Shown: positions 48,716 through 57,687, numbered from the stretch's first letter. The stretch is 64,000 bases of DNA from Azonexus fungiphilus (GCF_003634965.1 NZ_RBXP01000018.1:1-64000), one strand, 5' to 3'. Made by a program: numbers and translations. Notes: generated by a model not told the origin, from the letters alone.

Positions 48716-50512
48716 TCAGCTACCCTTGCCCCACGAATCCTTGAGCGTCACGGCACGGTTGAAAACCGGTGCGCCCGGGCGCGAGTCCACGCGGTCGGCG
48801 ACGAAGTAGCCGTGGCGCTCGAACTGGAAGCGCTGCTCGGGCTGGACATCCTTGAGCGAGGGTTCGAGCATGGCGGTGATCACCTTGCGCGAATCCGGAT
48901 TGATGTCGTCGAGGAAGTTGCGCTCGAGTTCGGGGGCGTCGCCCTCGCGCCGGCCGCCGGGGGCGGCGACCGAGAAGAGTCGGTCGTAGAGGCGGATTTC
49001 GGCCGGGCAGGCATGCGCCGCCGAAACCCAGTGCAGGTTGCCCTTGACCTTGACGCTGTCGGCGCCCGGCGTGCCCGACTTGGTGTCGGGCAGGTAGGTG
49101 CAATGCACGGCGATCACCTTGCCGTTCTCGTCCTTGTCGCAGCCGGTGCATTCGACGATGTAGCCATACTTGAGGCGCGCCTTGTTGCCCGGGAAGAGGC
49201 GGCGGAAGCCCTTTTCCGGGACTTCCTGGAAGTCCTCGCCCTCGATCCACAACTCGCGACCGAAAGGCATGGTGCGCTGGCCGAGTTCCGGCTTGAGCGG
49301 ATGGTTGGGCGCGTGGCAGTCCTCGAACTGGCCTTCGGGATAGTTGTCGATGATCAGCTTGAGCGGATCGAGCACGGCAACGCGGCGTTCGTCGGCCTCG
49401 TTCATGACCTCGCGCATGGCGTCCTCGAAGACGACGTAGTCGATCAGCGAGTCATGCTTGGAGACGCCGATGCGTTCGGCAAAGAGGCGGAAGCCCTCGG
49501 GCGAGTAGCCGCGGCGGCGGGCGCCGACGAGGGTCGGCAGGCGCGGATCGTCCCAGCCGTCGACGTGCTTTTCGTCGACCAGCTGGATCAGCTTGCGCTT
49601 GGAGAGGACGACGTAGGTCAGGTTGAGGCGCGAGAATTCGATCTGCTGCGGCAGCGGCCGTTGCAGCAGGCCGCCTTCGGCCAGGCGCTCGAGCAGCCAG
49701 TCGTAGAACGGGCGCTGGTCCTCGAACTCGAGCGTGCAGATCGAGTGGGTGATGCACTCGAGCGCGTCCTCGATCGGGTGGGCGAAGGTGTACATCGGAT
49801 AGACGCACCACTTGTCGCCGGTGTTGTGGTGGGTGGCGTGGCGGATGCGGTAGATGGCCGGGTCGCGCAGGTTGATATTGGCGGCGGCCATGTCGATTTT
49901 GGCGCGCAGGATGTGTTGACCGTCAGCGAACTCGCCGGCCTGCATGCGCTTGAACAGGTCCATGTTCTCGGCGACGGAACGGTTGCGGAACGGCGAATCC
50001 TTGCCCGGCTGCGTCAGCGTGCCGCGGTTGGCGCGCATTTCCTCGGCCGACTGGCTGTCCACGTAGGCGTGGCCGGTGGCGATCAGGTGCTCGGCGAACT
50101 GGACCATCCAGTCGAAGTAGTTGGAAGCGTAGTAGAGGTTGTTCTCGCCTTCGCTCTCCCACGAGCAGCCGAGCCACCGGACGGCGTCGAGGATCGAATC
50201 GACGTATTCCTGCTCTTCCTTTTCCGGGTTGGTGTCGTCGAAGCGCATGTGGCAGCGGCCGCCGAATTCGCGGGCGAGGCCGAAGTTGAGCAGGATCGAT
50301 TTGGCGTGACCGAAGTGCAGGTAGCCGTTCGGTTCGGGCGGAAAACGGGTGCGGATTTTTGCCGCGTCGAGCGGTGCTGCCGCGTGCGTCGCGGCCAGTC
50401 CGGGCTGGCCGGCCCAGCGGCGCTGGGCGTGCTTGCCGGCGGCGAGGTCGGCCTCGACGATGTTCTTGATGAAATTGGCGGCGGGCGCGGGAGTCTTGTT
50501 TTCGTTGGACAT
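48716..50512 (-). CDS. glnS: Glutaminyl-tRNA synthetase
   Basis: This charges tRNA-Gln. The 598-residue class I enzyme has the HIGH-type motif in RFPPEPNGYLHFGHAKS and the KMSKS-type VLSKRKL. Compared with E. coli GlnS there are about 25 extra residues (AQRRWAGQPGLAATHAAAP and onward) between DLAAGKH and the RTRFPPEPN motif. ATG 50512 gives the family N-terminus. It is the first gene of the minus-strand run to pyrF. Confidence 0.95.
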   Translation of the reverse strand: MSNENKTPAPAANFIKNIVEADLAAGKHAQRRWAGQPGLAATHAAAPLDAAKIRTRFPPEPNGYLHFGHAKSILLNFGLAREFGGRCHMRFDDTNPEKEEQEYVDSILDAVRWLGCSWESEGENNLYYASNYFDWMVQFAEHLIATGHAYVDSQSAEEMRANRGTLTQPGKDSPFRNRSVAENMDLFKRMQAGEFADGQHILRAKIDMAAANINLRDPAIYRIRHATHHNTGDKWCVYPMYTFAHPIEDALECITHSICTLEFEDQRPFYDWLLERLAEGGLLQRPLPQQIEFSRLNLTYVVLSKRKLIQLVDEKHVDGWDDPRLPTLVGARRRGYSPEGFRLFAERIGVSKHDSLIDYVVFEDAMREVMNEADERRVAVLDPLKLIIDNYPEGQFEDCHAPNHPLKPELGQRTMPFGRELWIEGEDFQEVPEKGFRRLFPGNKARLKYGYIVECTGCDKDENGKVIAVHCTYLPDTKSGTPGADSVKVKGNLHWVSAAHACPAEIRLYDRLFSVAAPGGRREGDAPELERNFLDDINPDSRKVITAMLEPSLKDVQPEQRFQFERHGYFVADRVDSRPGAPVFNRAVTLKDSWGKGS

Positions 50513-50617
50513 GGGGCCGGTTGGGGCGATTCGGTAAAGCGACATTCTACCAGCGCACCGGCCCGGCAAACGCACCGGACCGGCGTCCGGCCGGTCCGGT
50601 GGGCGGGATTTCCCGGT
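50513..50617. other. Intergenic region with a GC-rich hairpin
   Basis: An inverted repeat (ACCGGACCGG ... CCGGTCCGGT, near 50570-50600) lies after the PiT gene stop and before glnS. It lacks a T-run. It may act as a factor-dependent terminator for the PiT gene. Confidence 0.4.
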
Positions 50618-51625
50618 TTACAGGACCAGGCGGCCGACGTACCAGGCCGCAGCGGCCATCAGCGCACTGCACGGGATGGTCAGGATCCATGCCCAGACGA
50701 TGCCGCCGGCAACGCCCCAGCGCACGTGCCGGGCGCCGCGCGTCGTGCCGACGCCGGCGATGGCGCCGCTGATCGTGTGCGTGGTTGACACCGGGATGCC
50801 GAAGGCCGAGGCGAGGAACAGCGTGACCGCGCCGCCGCTGTTGGCGCAGAAGCCGCGCGCCTGGTTCAGTTTGGTGATCCGGTTGCCCATCGTCTTGACG
50901 ATGCGCCAGCCACCGAACATCGTCCCCAGACCCATCGCCGTGTAGCAGGCGAGGACGACCCAGCCGGGGATTTCCGATTCCGTGGTCGACAGGCCGGCGG
51001 CAATCAGGATCATCCAGATGATGCCGACCGTCTTCTGGGCGTCATTGCCGCCGTGACCGAGGCTGTAGGCGGCTGCAGAGATCAGCTGGAAGCGCCGGAA
51101 ATGCTTGTCCACCTTGCGTGGCGCCATGTTGCGGCAGATCCACGAGACGGCGACCATCAGCAGACCGCCGATGAAGAAGCCGAGCAGCGGGGCGACGAAG
51201 ATGAAAGCGATGATCTTGAGCACGCCCGAGGCGATCAGGCTGCCGAAGCCGGCCTTGGCCACCGCGGCGCCGACCAGTCCGCCGACCAGTGCGTGCGACG
51301 ACGACGAGGGGATGCCGTAGTACCAGGTGATGATGTTCCAGGCGATGGCGCCGATCAGCGCGCCGAAGATCACGTAGTGATCGACGATGCTCGGATCGAT
51401 GGTGCCCTTGCCGATCGTGGCGGCCACCTTGAGATGGAACAGGAAGTAGGCCAGGAAATTGAACGAGGCGGCCCAGAGCACGGCGTGCTGCGGCTTGAGG
51501 ACGCGGGTCGAGACGATCGTCGCGATCGAATTGGCCGCATCGTGGAAGCCGTTCATGAAGTCGAACAGCAACGCCACCACCACCAGGGTGACGACCACCC
51601 CGAGGCTGATGTTGAGGGTTTCCAT
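50618..51625 (-). CDS. PiT-family inorganic phosphate transporter
   Basis: This is a proton- or cation-coupled phosphate permease, 335 residues and about ten membrane helices. The two PiT signature repeats are FMNGFHDAANSIATIVSTR (near 23) and SLGHGGNDAQKTVG. It is preceded by a PhoU-like gene, a pairing seen in many bacteria where the PhoU-like protein controls the transporter. No adjacent pst or phoB gene is present. Confidence 0.9.
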   Translation of the reverse strand: METLNISLGVVVTLVVVALLFDFMNGFHDAANSIATIVSTRVLKPQHAVLWAASFNFLAYFLFHLKVAATIGKGTIDPSIVDHYVIFGALIGAIAWNIITWYYGIPSSSSHALVGGLVGAAVAKAGFGSLIASGVLKIIAFIFVAPLLGFFIGGLLMVAVSWICRNMAPRKVDKHFRRFQLISAAAYSLGHGGNDAQKTVGIIWMILIAAGLSTTESEIPGWVVLACYTAMGLGTMFGGWRIVKTMGNRITKLNQARGFCANSGGAVTLFLASAFGIPVSTTHTISGAIAGVGTTRGARHVRWGVAGGIVWAWILTIPCSALMAAAAWYVGRLVL

Positions 51626-51634
51626 CGATGGCGC

Positions 51635-52279
51635 TCAGGAATTCTCGAGAACGATCGCCTCGACCGTGCCGGCAACGTCCTTGCAGCGATCGGTGACCGA
51701 CTCGAGCAGCTGGTAGATCTCCTTGAGCTTGATCACTTCGCGGACATCCGGTTCTTCGCGGAAGGTCTTCGACATCGCGGTGCGCAGCAGGCGGTCGACA
51801 TCCGACTCGAGTTCGCCGATCTCCTTGCAGATTTTCAGGATCTGCGGGCCGTTGTCCATGTTGTGCAGCAGCTTGACCAGGTCGGTGACGCGGCGGCAGG
51901 AGCGTTCGGTGATCTCGGCCATCGCCTTGGCCTCGGCCGGGATGCGGTGGATGTCGTAGAGCGACATGGCCTCGGCGACGTCCTGCATCATGTCGAGGAT
52001 GTTGTCCATGCCGTTGATCAGTTCGTGGATCTCGTCGCGATCGAACGGCGTGATGAAGGCGCTGTGCAGGTGGGCAAGCACCTCGTGGGTGATCGTGTCG
52101 GCCTCGCTCTCGAGACGGTCGATCTCGTCGGCCAGTTGTTGCGCACCGGCTTCGTCGACGCCGCTGGCGAGCGCGTCGATCAGCTTCAGCAGGGCGCTGC
52201 CGCCCTGGGCGACGAGTTCGCCGTGGGCGTTGAAATAGTCGAAATACTTGCCCTCTTTGGGCATCAAGGCACCGAACAT
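51635..52279 (-). CDS. PhoU-like protein (DUF47/TIGR00153)
   Basis: This is a 214-residue helical-bundle protein of the DUF47 family, partner of PiT transporters. It starts MFGALMPKEGKYFDYFNAHGEL; an alternative TTG at 52306 would add nine residues. Acidic metal-binding motifs ExxxD are seen in LESEADTITHEV and ELESDVD. A TAAAAT -10 lies about 35 bases upstream. It ends ten bases before the PiT gene. Confidence 0.88.
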   Translation of the reverse strand: MFGALMPKEGKYFDYFNAHGELVAQGGSALLKLIDALASGVDEAGAQQLADEIDRLESEADTITHEVLAHLHSAFITPFDRDEIHELINGMDNILDMMQDVAEAMSLYDIHRIPAEAKAMAEITERSCRRVTDLVKLLHNMDNGPQILKICKEIGELESDVDRLLRTAMSKTFREEPDVREVIKLKEIYQLLESVTDRCKDVAGTVEAIVLENS

Positions 52280-52312
52280 GACAGTTTTGTTTTCGTTTTG
52301 TGACAAAACGTC

Positions 52313-52321
52313 ATTTTAGCA
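52313..52321 (-). promoter_or_regulatory. Extended -10 promoter of the PhoU-like/PiT operon
   Basis: On the minus strand TGC and TAAAAT precede the PhoU-like gene. The start region has the inverted repeat TTTTGTGACAAAA (around 52295-52307), which could be an operator. Confidence 0.45.
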
Positions 52322-52379
52322 CCCGCCCCGGGGGCGGGTTGCGCTGGATCAATTCGCTGCGATATTTCCCGTTTGTCGC

Positions 52380-53951
52380 TCAGGCGTGCACGATGCCGAA
52401 GATCATGTAGTAGATCATCGCCGCCATCAGCGCCGAGGCCGGGACGGTGATGATCCAGGCAGCGGCGATGCGGAAGACCGCCGAGCGCTTGACCAGTTCG
52501 TGGCGATAGACGCGGCGCATCTGCTTGCGCTCGTACTTCGAGAGGTCGGCCTGCGCGGTGCGGGTCTTGAGCTGGTCGAGCATCTCGCGCTTTTCCTGGA
52601 TGCTGGCCTGGGTGAAGCGCTTGAGGAAGGCGTCGACGACTTCGCGGTCCTCTCCCAGGTGGTGTTCGCGGATTTCCTCGACCATCTTCGAGTAGTTGCT
52701 CTTGATGAATTCGCGCAGGAAACCGACCCCGAAGACGCCGCCCAGCGCGATGTGCGTCGAGCTCACCGGCAGGCCCATCTGCGACGCGACAATGACGGTG
52801 ACGGCGGCCGACATCGCGATGCAGAACGCTCGCATCTGGTCGAGCTCGGTGATTTCGCTGCCCACCGTGCGGATCAGCTTGGGGCCGTAGAGGCCGAGGC
52901 CGAGGGCCAGGCCGAGGGCGCCGACGAGCATGATCCAGAGCGGGATCGTGGCTTTCTCGGAGACGGCGCCGTGCATCACGGTATCGGCGATCGCCGCCAG
53001 CGGCCCGATCGCGTTGGCGACGTCGTTGGCGCCGTGCGCGAAGCTGAGCAGGGCAGCGGCGAAGATCAGCGGAACGGTGAACAGCGAGTTGATGCTCGCC
53101 TTGTCGTTGCCGAGCTGGCCGGCCCGGCGCCGGATCGAGGCGGCGGTCAGCTGCCAGGTGGCGGCGCCGATCGCGGCACCGATCGCGCAGGCGGTCCAGA
53201 AGTCGACCTTCCAGACCTTGTTCAGGCCCTTGAGGATCAGGTAGGTCGAGAAGGCGAAGGCCATCAGCGCGATCAGCAGCGGCACGGTCTTCTGTGCGGC
53301 GGCGACCATGTCGGCCTGGTAGGTGATCGCGCGCTTGATCCAGAACAGGAAGCCGGCGGCGACGAGGCCGCCGAGCACCGGCGAGATCACCCAGCTGGCG
53401 GCGATGCCGCCCATCGTGTTCCAGTTGGCGGCGTCGATGCCGCCGGCCGCGACGCCGGCCCCGAGGACGGCGCCGACGATCGAGTGGGTGGTGGACACCG
53501 GGGCGCCGACGGCGGTGGCGAAATTCAGCCAGATCGCACCGGCGAGCAGGGCCGAGGTCATCAGCCAGATGAAGCGGTTGTTGTCGGCGATCGCTTCCGG
53601 GTTGATGATGCCGCCGCGGATCGTCGACACCACGTCGCCGCCGGCGATCAGGGCGCCCATCACTTCGAAGATGGCGGCGATGACGATGGCGCCGGTCATC
53701 GTGATCGCGTGCGAGCCGACGGCCGGCCCGACGTTGTTGGCGACGTCGTTGGCGCCGATGTTCATCGCCATGTAGCCGCCGATCATCGCGGCGACCACCA
53801 GCATGATGCCCTGGGTGCCGGTGACACCGACGCCGAGCGCGGTGTAGATCATGATGCAGACGACGAAGAGCAGGCCCATGCCGAGTCGGGCAAATTCCCG
53901 GCGGCCGCGCTTGGTGGCTTTTTCGATGTCGTTGAAGTCCTTGAATTCCAT
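52380..53951 (-). CDS. Second PiT-family phosphate transporter (long form)
   Basis: This is a 523-residue permease with about 12 membrane helices. The signature repeats are MNIGANDVANNVGPAVGS (near 63) and FAHGANDVANAIGP. A cytoplasmic insert of about 90 charged residues (EEIREHHLGEDREVVDAF and onward) lies before the last helix. It is not closely related to the shorter PiT next to it, so the two may differ in affinity or ion. Confidence 0.9.
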   Translation of the reverse strand: MEFKDFNDIEKATKRGRREFARLGMGLLFVVCIMIYTALGVGVTGTQGIMLVVAAMIGGYMAMNIGANDVANNVGPAVGSHAITMTGAIVIAAIFEVMGALIAGGDVVSTIRGGIINPEAIADNNRFIWLMTSALLAGAIWLNFATAVGAPVSTTHSIVGAVLGAGVAAGGIDAANWNTMGGIAASWVISPVLGGLVAAGFLFWIKRAITYQADMVAAAQKTVPLLIALMAFAFSTYLILKGLNKVWKVDFWTACAIGAAIGAATWQLTAASIRRRAGQLGNDKASINSLFTVPLIFAAALLSFAHGANDVANAIGPLAAIADTVMHGAVSEKATIPLWIMLVGALGLALGLGLYGPKLIRTVGSEITELDQMRAFCIAMSAAVTVIVASQMGLPVSSTHIALGGVFGVGFLREFIKSNYSKMVEEIREHHLGEDREVVDAFLKRFTQASIQEKREMLDQLKTRTAQADLSKYERKQMRRVYRHELVKRSAVFRIAAAWIITVPASALMAAMIYYMIFGIVHA

Positions 53952-54073
53952 GCTGTTTCTCCAGCCGCTAGGGCGGGTGTCGTGTGCTGTTGCTGGCCTC
54001 GCCGGATGGTTTCGGCGACGCGGGGTCTGACAAAGGGCGCTATTGTGACATCGAACGTTTGCCTTGGGTTACG

Positions 54074-54082
54074 CGCTAGAAT
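54074..54082 (+). promoter_or_regulatory. -10 promoter element of crcB
   Basis: GCGC followed by TAGAAT (54077-54082) lies 20 bases before the ATG and is part of the same GCTAGAATnGCCGC block as at secA and fkpB. Confidence 0.4.
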
Positions 54083-54101
54083 GGCCGCCGACGGAGGACG
54101 C

Positions 54102-54491
54102 ATGAACGCAATCGGATTTGCTGCAGTTGGACTGGGTGCCGCTTTCGGCGCCTGGACGCGCTGGCTGCTCGGCCTGGCGCTCAACCCGCTGTTCGTCGCG
54201 CTGCCGCTGGGCACGCTCGCTGCCAACCTGATCGGCGGCTACCTGGTCGGCGTCGCCGTCGGTGTCTTCCATCTCAACTCGGGCCTGTCGCCGGCGCTCA
54301 AGCTGTTCGTGATCACCGGTTTCCTCGGCGGCCTGACCACTTTCTCGACCTTTTCCGCCGAAGTCGTCGAGCGCCTGCTCGCCGGCCAGCCGGCGCTGGC
54401 CATCGGCCTCGCCGCGATCCACCTGGGCGGTTCGCTGACGGCGACCTGGCTCGGCCTGCTCAGCGTCGGCGCGACGCGGATCTGGGGCTGA
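54102..54491 (+). CDS. crcB: Fluoride exporter CrcB (Fluc)
   Basis: This is a 129-residue membrane protein with four helices that forms a dual-topology fluoride channel dimer. Conserved pieces are GAAFGAWTRWLLG, GTLAANLIGGYLVG and GFLGGLTTFSTFS. GGAGG precedes the ATG. No fluoride riboswitch is visible in the 150 bases upstream. Its 3' end is adjacent to the convergent ankyrin gene. Confidence 0.94.
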   Translation: MNAIGFAAVGLGAAFGAWTRWLLGLALNPLFVALPLGTLAANLIGGYLVGVAVGVFHLNSGLSPALKLFVITGFLGGLTTFSTFSAEVVERLLAGQPALAIGLAAIHLGGSLTATWLGLLSVGATRIWG

Positions 54492-54932
54492 TCAGGCGGC
54501 CATTTTCAGCAGGCGCAGGCAGTCGACCGTGGACGCCAGGTCGAGCGCGCTGAAATCGTCGAGATTGCGCAGCGCCGGGTCGGCGCCGTTGGCCAGCAGC
54601 AGCCTGACCAGCTCGGCCTTGCCGTTCGACGATACATACATCAGGCAGGTGGCGCCGTTGCCGTTCTGGCGGTCGATCTCGATGCCGGCGTCGATCAGGC
54701 GCTGGAGCAGCGCGGGATTGCCGTGGTAGCAGGCGAGCCAGAGCGCGTTGCAGCCGTCGATGTTGGTGACGGCGAGATCGACGCCGAGCGTCAGCAGTTC
54801 GTCGACGATGTCGAGGCGGCCTTCCTTGCAGGCGCGCATCAGCGGCGTGAAGCGGCCGTCGTCCTGCGGCGCCGACAGCCGGTCGCGGGGAAAGCCATGC
54901 TGGTCGAGGAATTGGGCGAGGTCCGGGCTCAT
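54492..54932 (-). CDS. Ankyrin repeat protein
   Basis: This is a 146-residue protein with about four ankyrin repeats (DGRFTPLMRACKEGRLDIVDELL, then GCNALWLACYHGNPALLQRL, GATCLMYVSSNGKAELVRLL and DFSALDLAS, in parts). It probably mediates protein contact. ATG 54932 overlaps the nitroreductase stop (ATGA), so it is translated with the SagB-type protein and may partner it. Confidence 0.85.
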   Translation of the reverse strand: MSPDLAQFLDQHGFPRDRLSAPQDDGRFTPLMRACKEGRLDIVDELLTLGVDLAVTNIDGCNALWLACYHGNPALLQRLIDAGIEIDRQNGNGATCLMYVSSNGKAELVRLLLANGADPALRNLDDFSALDLASTVDCLRLLKMAA

Positions 54933-56563
54933 GATCCTTCCTGTGTCCGTTGCGGGTAGGGCGGTGCGGTTTCGATGCGCTGATCGACGATGGGCGTGCC
55001 GACGGTGAAGTGATAGACGCTCTGCCAGCGTCCGTCGCTCAGCCCGGCAACGTCGTGCACCGGGTCGTCGAAGAAGCAGCCGATGCCGGTGCCGCGCACG
55101 CCGGCGGCCTCGGCTTCGAGGTAGAGCGCCTGGCCGATGCGGCCGGCTTCGCGCAGCAGTTCCCGATAGCCGGCGCCGTCGGCGGCGCTGAAATCGGCGA
55201 GCATGCCGAGCGAGAAGGCGCTGGTCGCGGCGATGTCCTGATGGCAGTTGAGGGCGCGCGCCAGGCGCTGCAGTTCCAGCAGGCCGGCCCGGGTCAGGCG
55301 GCGCAGGCCGAGGTGCGGCGGACAGTCTTCGACCGGCGCGGCATCCGGGAAGCGGGCAGTCAGCGTCGCCGCCAGCTGGGCGCCGGCAGCGCCGCGCGGC
55401 AGCAGGTAGAGGCCGCTGTCGAGGCCGTCCACGCGCAGCACGAAGAGCAGCAGATGGACCTGCGCCGGTGCCGTCTGCCCGGTGAACGGGGCGCGCCGGC
55501 GCGGCAGCGTGGCGTCGAGCAGGCGCAGGAAGGCGGCGCGCGGCAGTGTCTGGCGCGGGTCGAAGCGCTGGCCGCTGCGGCGCTGGCGGATCAGTTGTGC
55601 GGCACCGGCGGTGGTCGGGTGCGCCGGCAGCGGCGGAAATTCGTCGAATTCGACGGTCGACCGTGAAATCGGGGCAATTTCCGCGCTCCGGCTGGCGACT
55701 GCTGCCTGGTCGATCAGCGGCCAGCGGTAGCCGGGCGCCGGGTCGATCCGGCTCGGCTTGCCGAGCCAGCCGGCGGCGTCGTGGCGGACGCGCAGCAGCG
55801 CCGCGTCGGGCGGCGTGGACAGGCCGGGGGCGTCGATGGCGACGAGGATTTCCGCTTCCTCGCGCTCGCTGCTGGCGGCGCGGCCGGCCGGGAAATCGGC
55901 CGCGCGGTCGAGCCCGAGCAGGCCGCCGAGGGTGTCGCTGCCGATGGCCTGCGGGCGCAGCCGCCAGCCGAGCAGTTCGGCGGCGTAGGCGAGGCTGCCG
56001 AGGGCGTGGCCGACATCGAGCTGGCAGTAGCGGAAGGCGCGTTCGCCGTACTTCCAGGCTTCGCGCCACATCGCCGACGACAGCGCGATGGCCAGCCAGG
56101 GGGCGGCGTCGGCGGGCGGAACGAGGACGCGATGTTCCAGCGCGTGCGCTTCCGGATCGTAGTGATGCAGGCCGTCCGGCACCCCGGCCAGGCCGCCGCA
56201 CAGTGCCCAGGCCTCGACCGGGTGGAGGTTGCCGGACGACGGGTTGCAGCGCAGCGCCCAGCGGTTCGCTCCCCAGCTTTTCCAGGCCGAGATGGCGAAT
56301 GCCAGTTCGAACAGCGCGCCCAGGCTGGCCAGCGTTGCCGGCACCGGATTTTCGGGCATTTCGCCGAGTCGACCGTAAGCGCGTTCGTAACGCTCGGCGG
56401 CCAGCGGCAGTTCGCACCGCGGGGCACCCAGGTAGTGGCGGAACGGCGCGGGCTGGGCGTCCCAGTCGAGCTGGCCGGGGCCGGCGGCGTAAGCGTCGAA
56501 GCGATGCTTGGTGCGGGCGTGGTAAAGGGGCAGCGGGCTTTGTTCGGTATCCGACACGGGCAA
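54929..56563 (-). CDS. SagB/ThcOx-type double nitroreductase-domain protein
   Basis: This is a 544-residue protein with two nitroreductase-like halves (about 1-285 and 310-544) joined by a linker. The second half has RQRRSGQRFDPR, a typical FMN-binding Arg-rich start, and the GVRGTGIGCFFDD end. Members of this group oxidise thiazolines and oxazolines in peptide natural products or have unknown roles. No YcaO cyclase is nearby. The linker carries copy C of the dispersed repeat. It is coupled to the ankyrin gene. Confidence 0.78.
   Translation of the reverse strand: MPVSDTEQSPLPLYHARTKHRFDAYAAGPGQLDWDAQPAPFRHYLGAPRCELPLAAERYERAYGRLGEMPENPVPATLASLGALFELAFAISAWKSWGANRWALRCNPSSGNLHPVEAWALCGGLAGVPDGLHHYDPEAHALEHRVLVPPADAAPWLAIALSSAMWREAWKYGERAFRYCQLDVGHALGSLAYAAELLGWRLRPQAIGSDTLGGLLGLDRAADFPAGRAASSEREEAEILVAIDAPGLSTPPDAALLRVRHDAAGWLGKPSRIDPAPGYRWPLIDQAAVASRSAEIAPISRSTVEFDEFPPLPAHPTTAGAAQLIRQRRSGQRFDPRQTLPRAAFLRLLDATLPRRRAPFTGQTAPAQVHLLLFVLRVDGLDSGLYLLPRGAAGAQLAATLTARFPDAAPVEDCPPHLGLRRLTRAGLLELQRLARALNCHQDIAATSAFSLGMLADFSAADGAGYRELLREAGRIGQALYLEAEAAGVRGTGIGCFFDDPVHDVAGLSDGRWQSVYHFTVGTPIVDQRIETAPPYPQRTQEGS
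55650..55686 (+). repeat. Dispersed repeat copy C (inside the nitroreductase gene)
   Basis: CGACGGTCGACCG, then GAAATCGGGGCAATTTCCG. It is antisense to the gene and falls in the linker between the two nitroreductase halves, residues about 292-304. Confidence 0.55.
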
Positions 56564-56678
56564 GGTCTTTCGGCGGTTTTCACGACGGCGAGCAAGGGCT
56601 GTGCCCGTGACTGGTCACGGGCTTGCCGTCATGGGCACCGTCGCCGCGCGGAAGTTCCGTGGCGCCGGGGGGCGTGCT

Positions 56679-57656
56679 TCAGAACAGCCGGTTCAGCTTG
56701 TCCGCCAGCGTGCGTTCATTGGCGAAGCTGAGGTCGTACATCGCTGAAAATGCCTTGGCGTTGTCGTCGCCGAGCCCGGCGATGCACATCACGAACTGCC
56801 GGCCTTCCAGTCCGAGGCGTTTTTTCAGCGCCAGGTAACGGTCGATGTTCTGGCGGAACTCGCCGCTCTTGCACTCGATGCATACCGGGATGCTGCCGTC
56901 GATCAACATGAAGACGTCGATTTCGTAGGGGTCGCCATTGGCCAGCGTCAGGTTGAGACCGCGGGCGCAGGAAAAGCGGCGACCGCGTTCCTTGGCATGA
57001 CGCAGGCTGGTCATCAGCGCATGCCATTCCAGCCATTCACCGTTGAAGAAATTGCGGATTGTCGGTGCGCTCTGCAGGATCAGGCGGACGTTGTTTTCCT
57101 GCTTGTTGTGAAAGCACTTGGCGACGAAGGAAAAATCGTAGAGCTGCTGGCAGAAGGTCGAGATTGCCTTGGCGTCCTCGGGTGATTTGCGCTCGAGGCT
57201 GATCGTGGCGCTGGCGTGCTCCTTCTGTTGCGACCAGCGGATTCTTTCGAGCACCTCCTTGAGCACCGGCAGGTTGGCACCGATGGCTTCGGCGATTTCG
57301 TCGAAGAAGCCGCTGGTGTCAACGCCGCGCATGTTGGCCTGGACCTTGATCTGCTTCTTGTGGAACCAGTCGTAGATCGGTCCGTGCTGCAGTTCGTTGG
57401 CCAGGCTGTCGGTGTTGCCGAGATCGATGCCGGCAATTTCGCTGGCCGGCGCTGGAGCGGCGGTGGCGGTTGCCGGGGTCAGGCGGATCACTTCACGTTG
57501 TGCGGCAAAGTACTTGTCGAGCAGCTTTTCGATGAAGAACAGCGCCGGGTAGACCGGGGTCGGTGTGCCGCACTTCGGGCAGGCGACGTTCTTGCCGACA
57601 AAGTCGTCAGGGTGCTCGGCGAGCAGTGCGCATTTGTTGCACCGGATGATGGCCAT
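56679..57656 (-). CDS. Zinc-ribbon protein with a PD-(D/E)XK nuclease-like C-terminus
   Basis: This is a 325-residue protein of no family I can name. An N-terminal zinc ribbon has C6-x2-C9 and C26-x2-C29. A helical middle follows. The C-terminus has EIDVFMLIDGSIPVCIECKSGEF-type sequence, with D247 and E261-x-K263 in the beta-strand pattern of PD-(D/E)XK nucleases such as DUF1887. It stands alone, starting just after the chemoreceptor terminator, and its -10 overlaps that hairpin. No ribosome site is visible. A nuclease role in defence or repair is inference. Confidence 0.7.
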   Translation of the reverse strand: MAIIRCNKCALLAEHPDDFVGKNVACPKCGTPTPVYPALFFIEKLLDKYFAAQREVIRLTPATATAAPAPASEIAGIDLGNTDSLANELQHGPIYDWFHKKQIKVQANMRGVDTSGFFDEIAEAIGANLPVLKEVLERIRWSQQKEHASATISLERKSPEDAKAISTFCQQLYDFSFVAKCFHNKQENNVRLILQSAPTIRNFFNGEWLEWHALMTSLRHAKERGRRFSCARGLNLTLANGDPYEIDVFMLIDGSIPVCIECKSGEFRQNIDRYLALKKRLGLEGRQFVMCIAGLGDDNAKAFSAMYDLSFANERTLADKLNRLF

Positions 57657-57687
57657 GAAAAAAATCCGCGGGTTTGAGTCCGCGGAT
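57657..57687 (-). terminator. Terminator after the chemoreceptor gene
   Basis: ATCCGCGG and CCGCGGAT form a perfect eight-base stem with an eight-base loop. On the minus strand T residues follow, right up to the next gene's ATG. Confidence 0.85.

Noticed and set aside
53952..54101. A fluoride riboswitch before crcB
   Set aside because: Only a vague GGATGG-type hairpin is present. The conserved crcB-motif elements and pseudoknot partner are missing.
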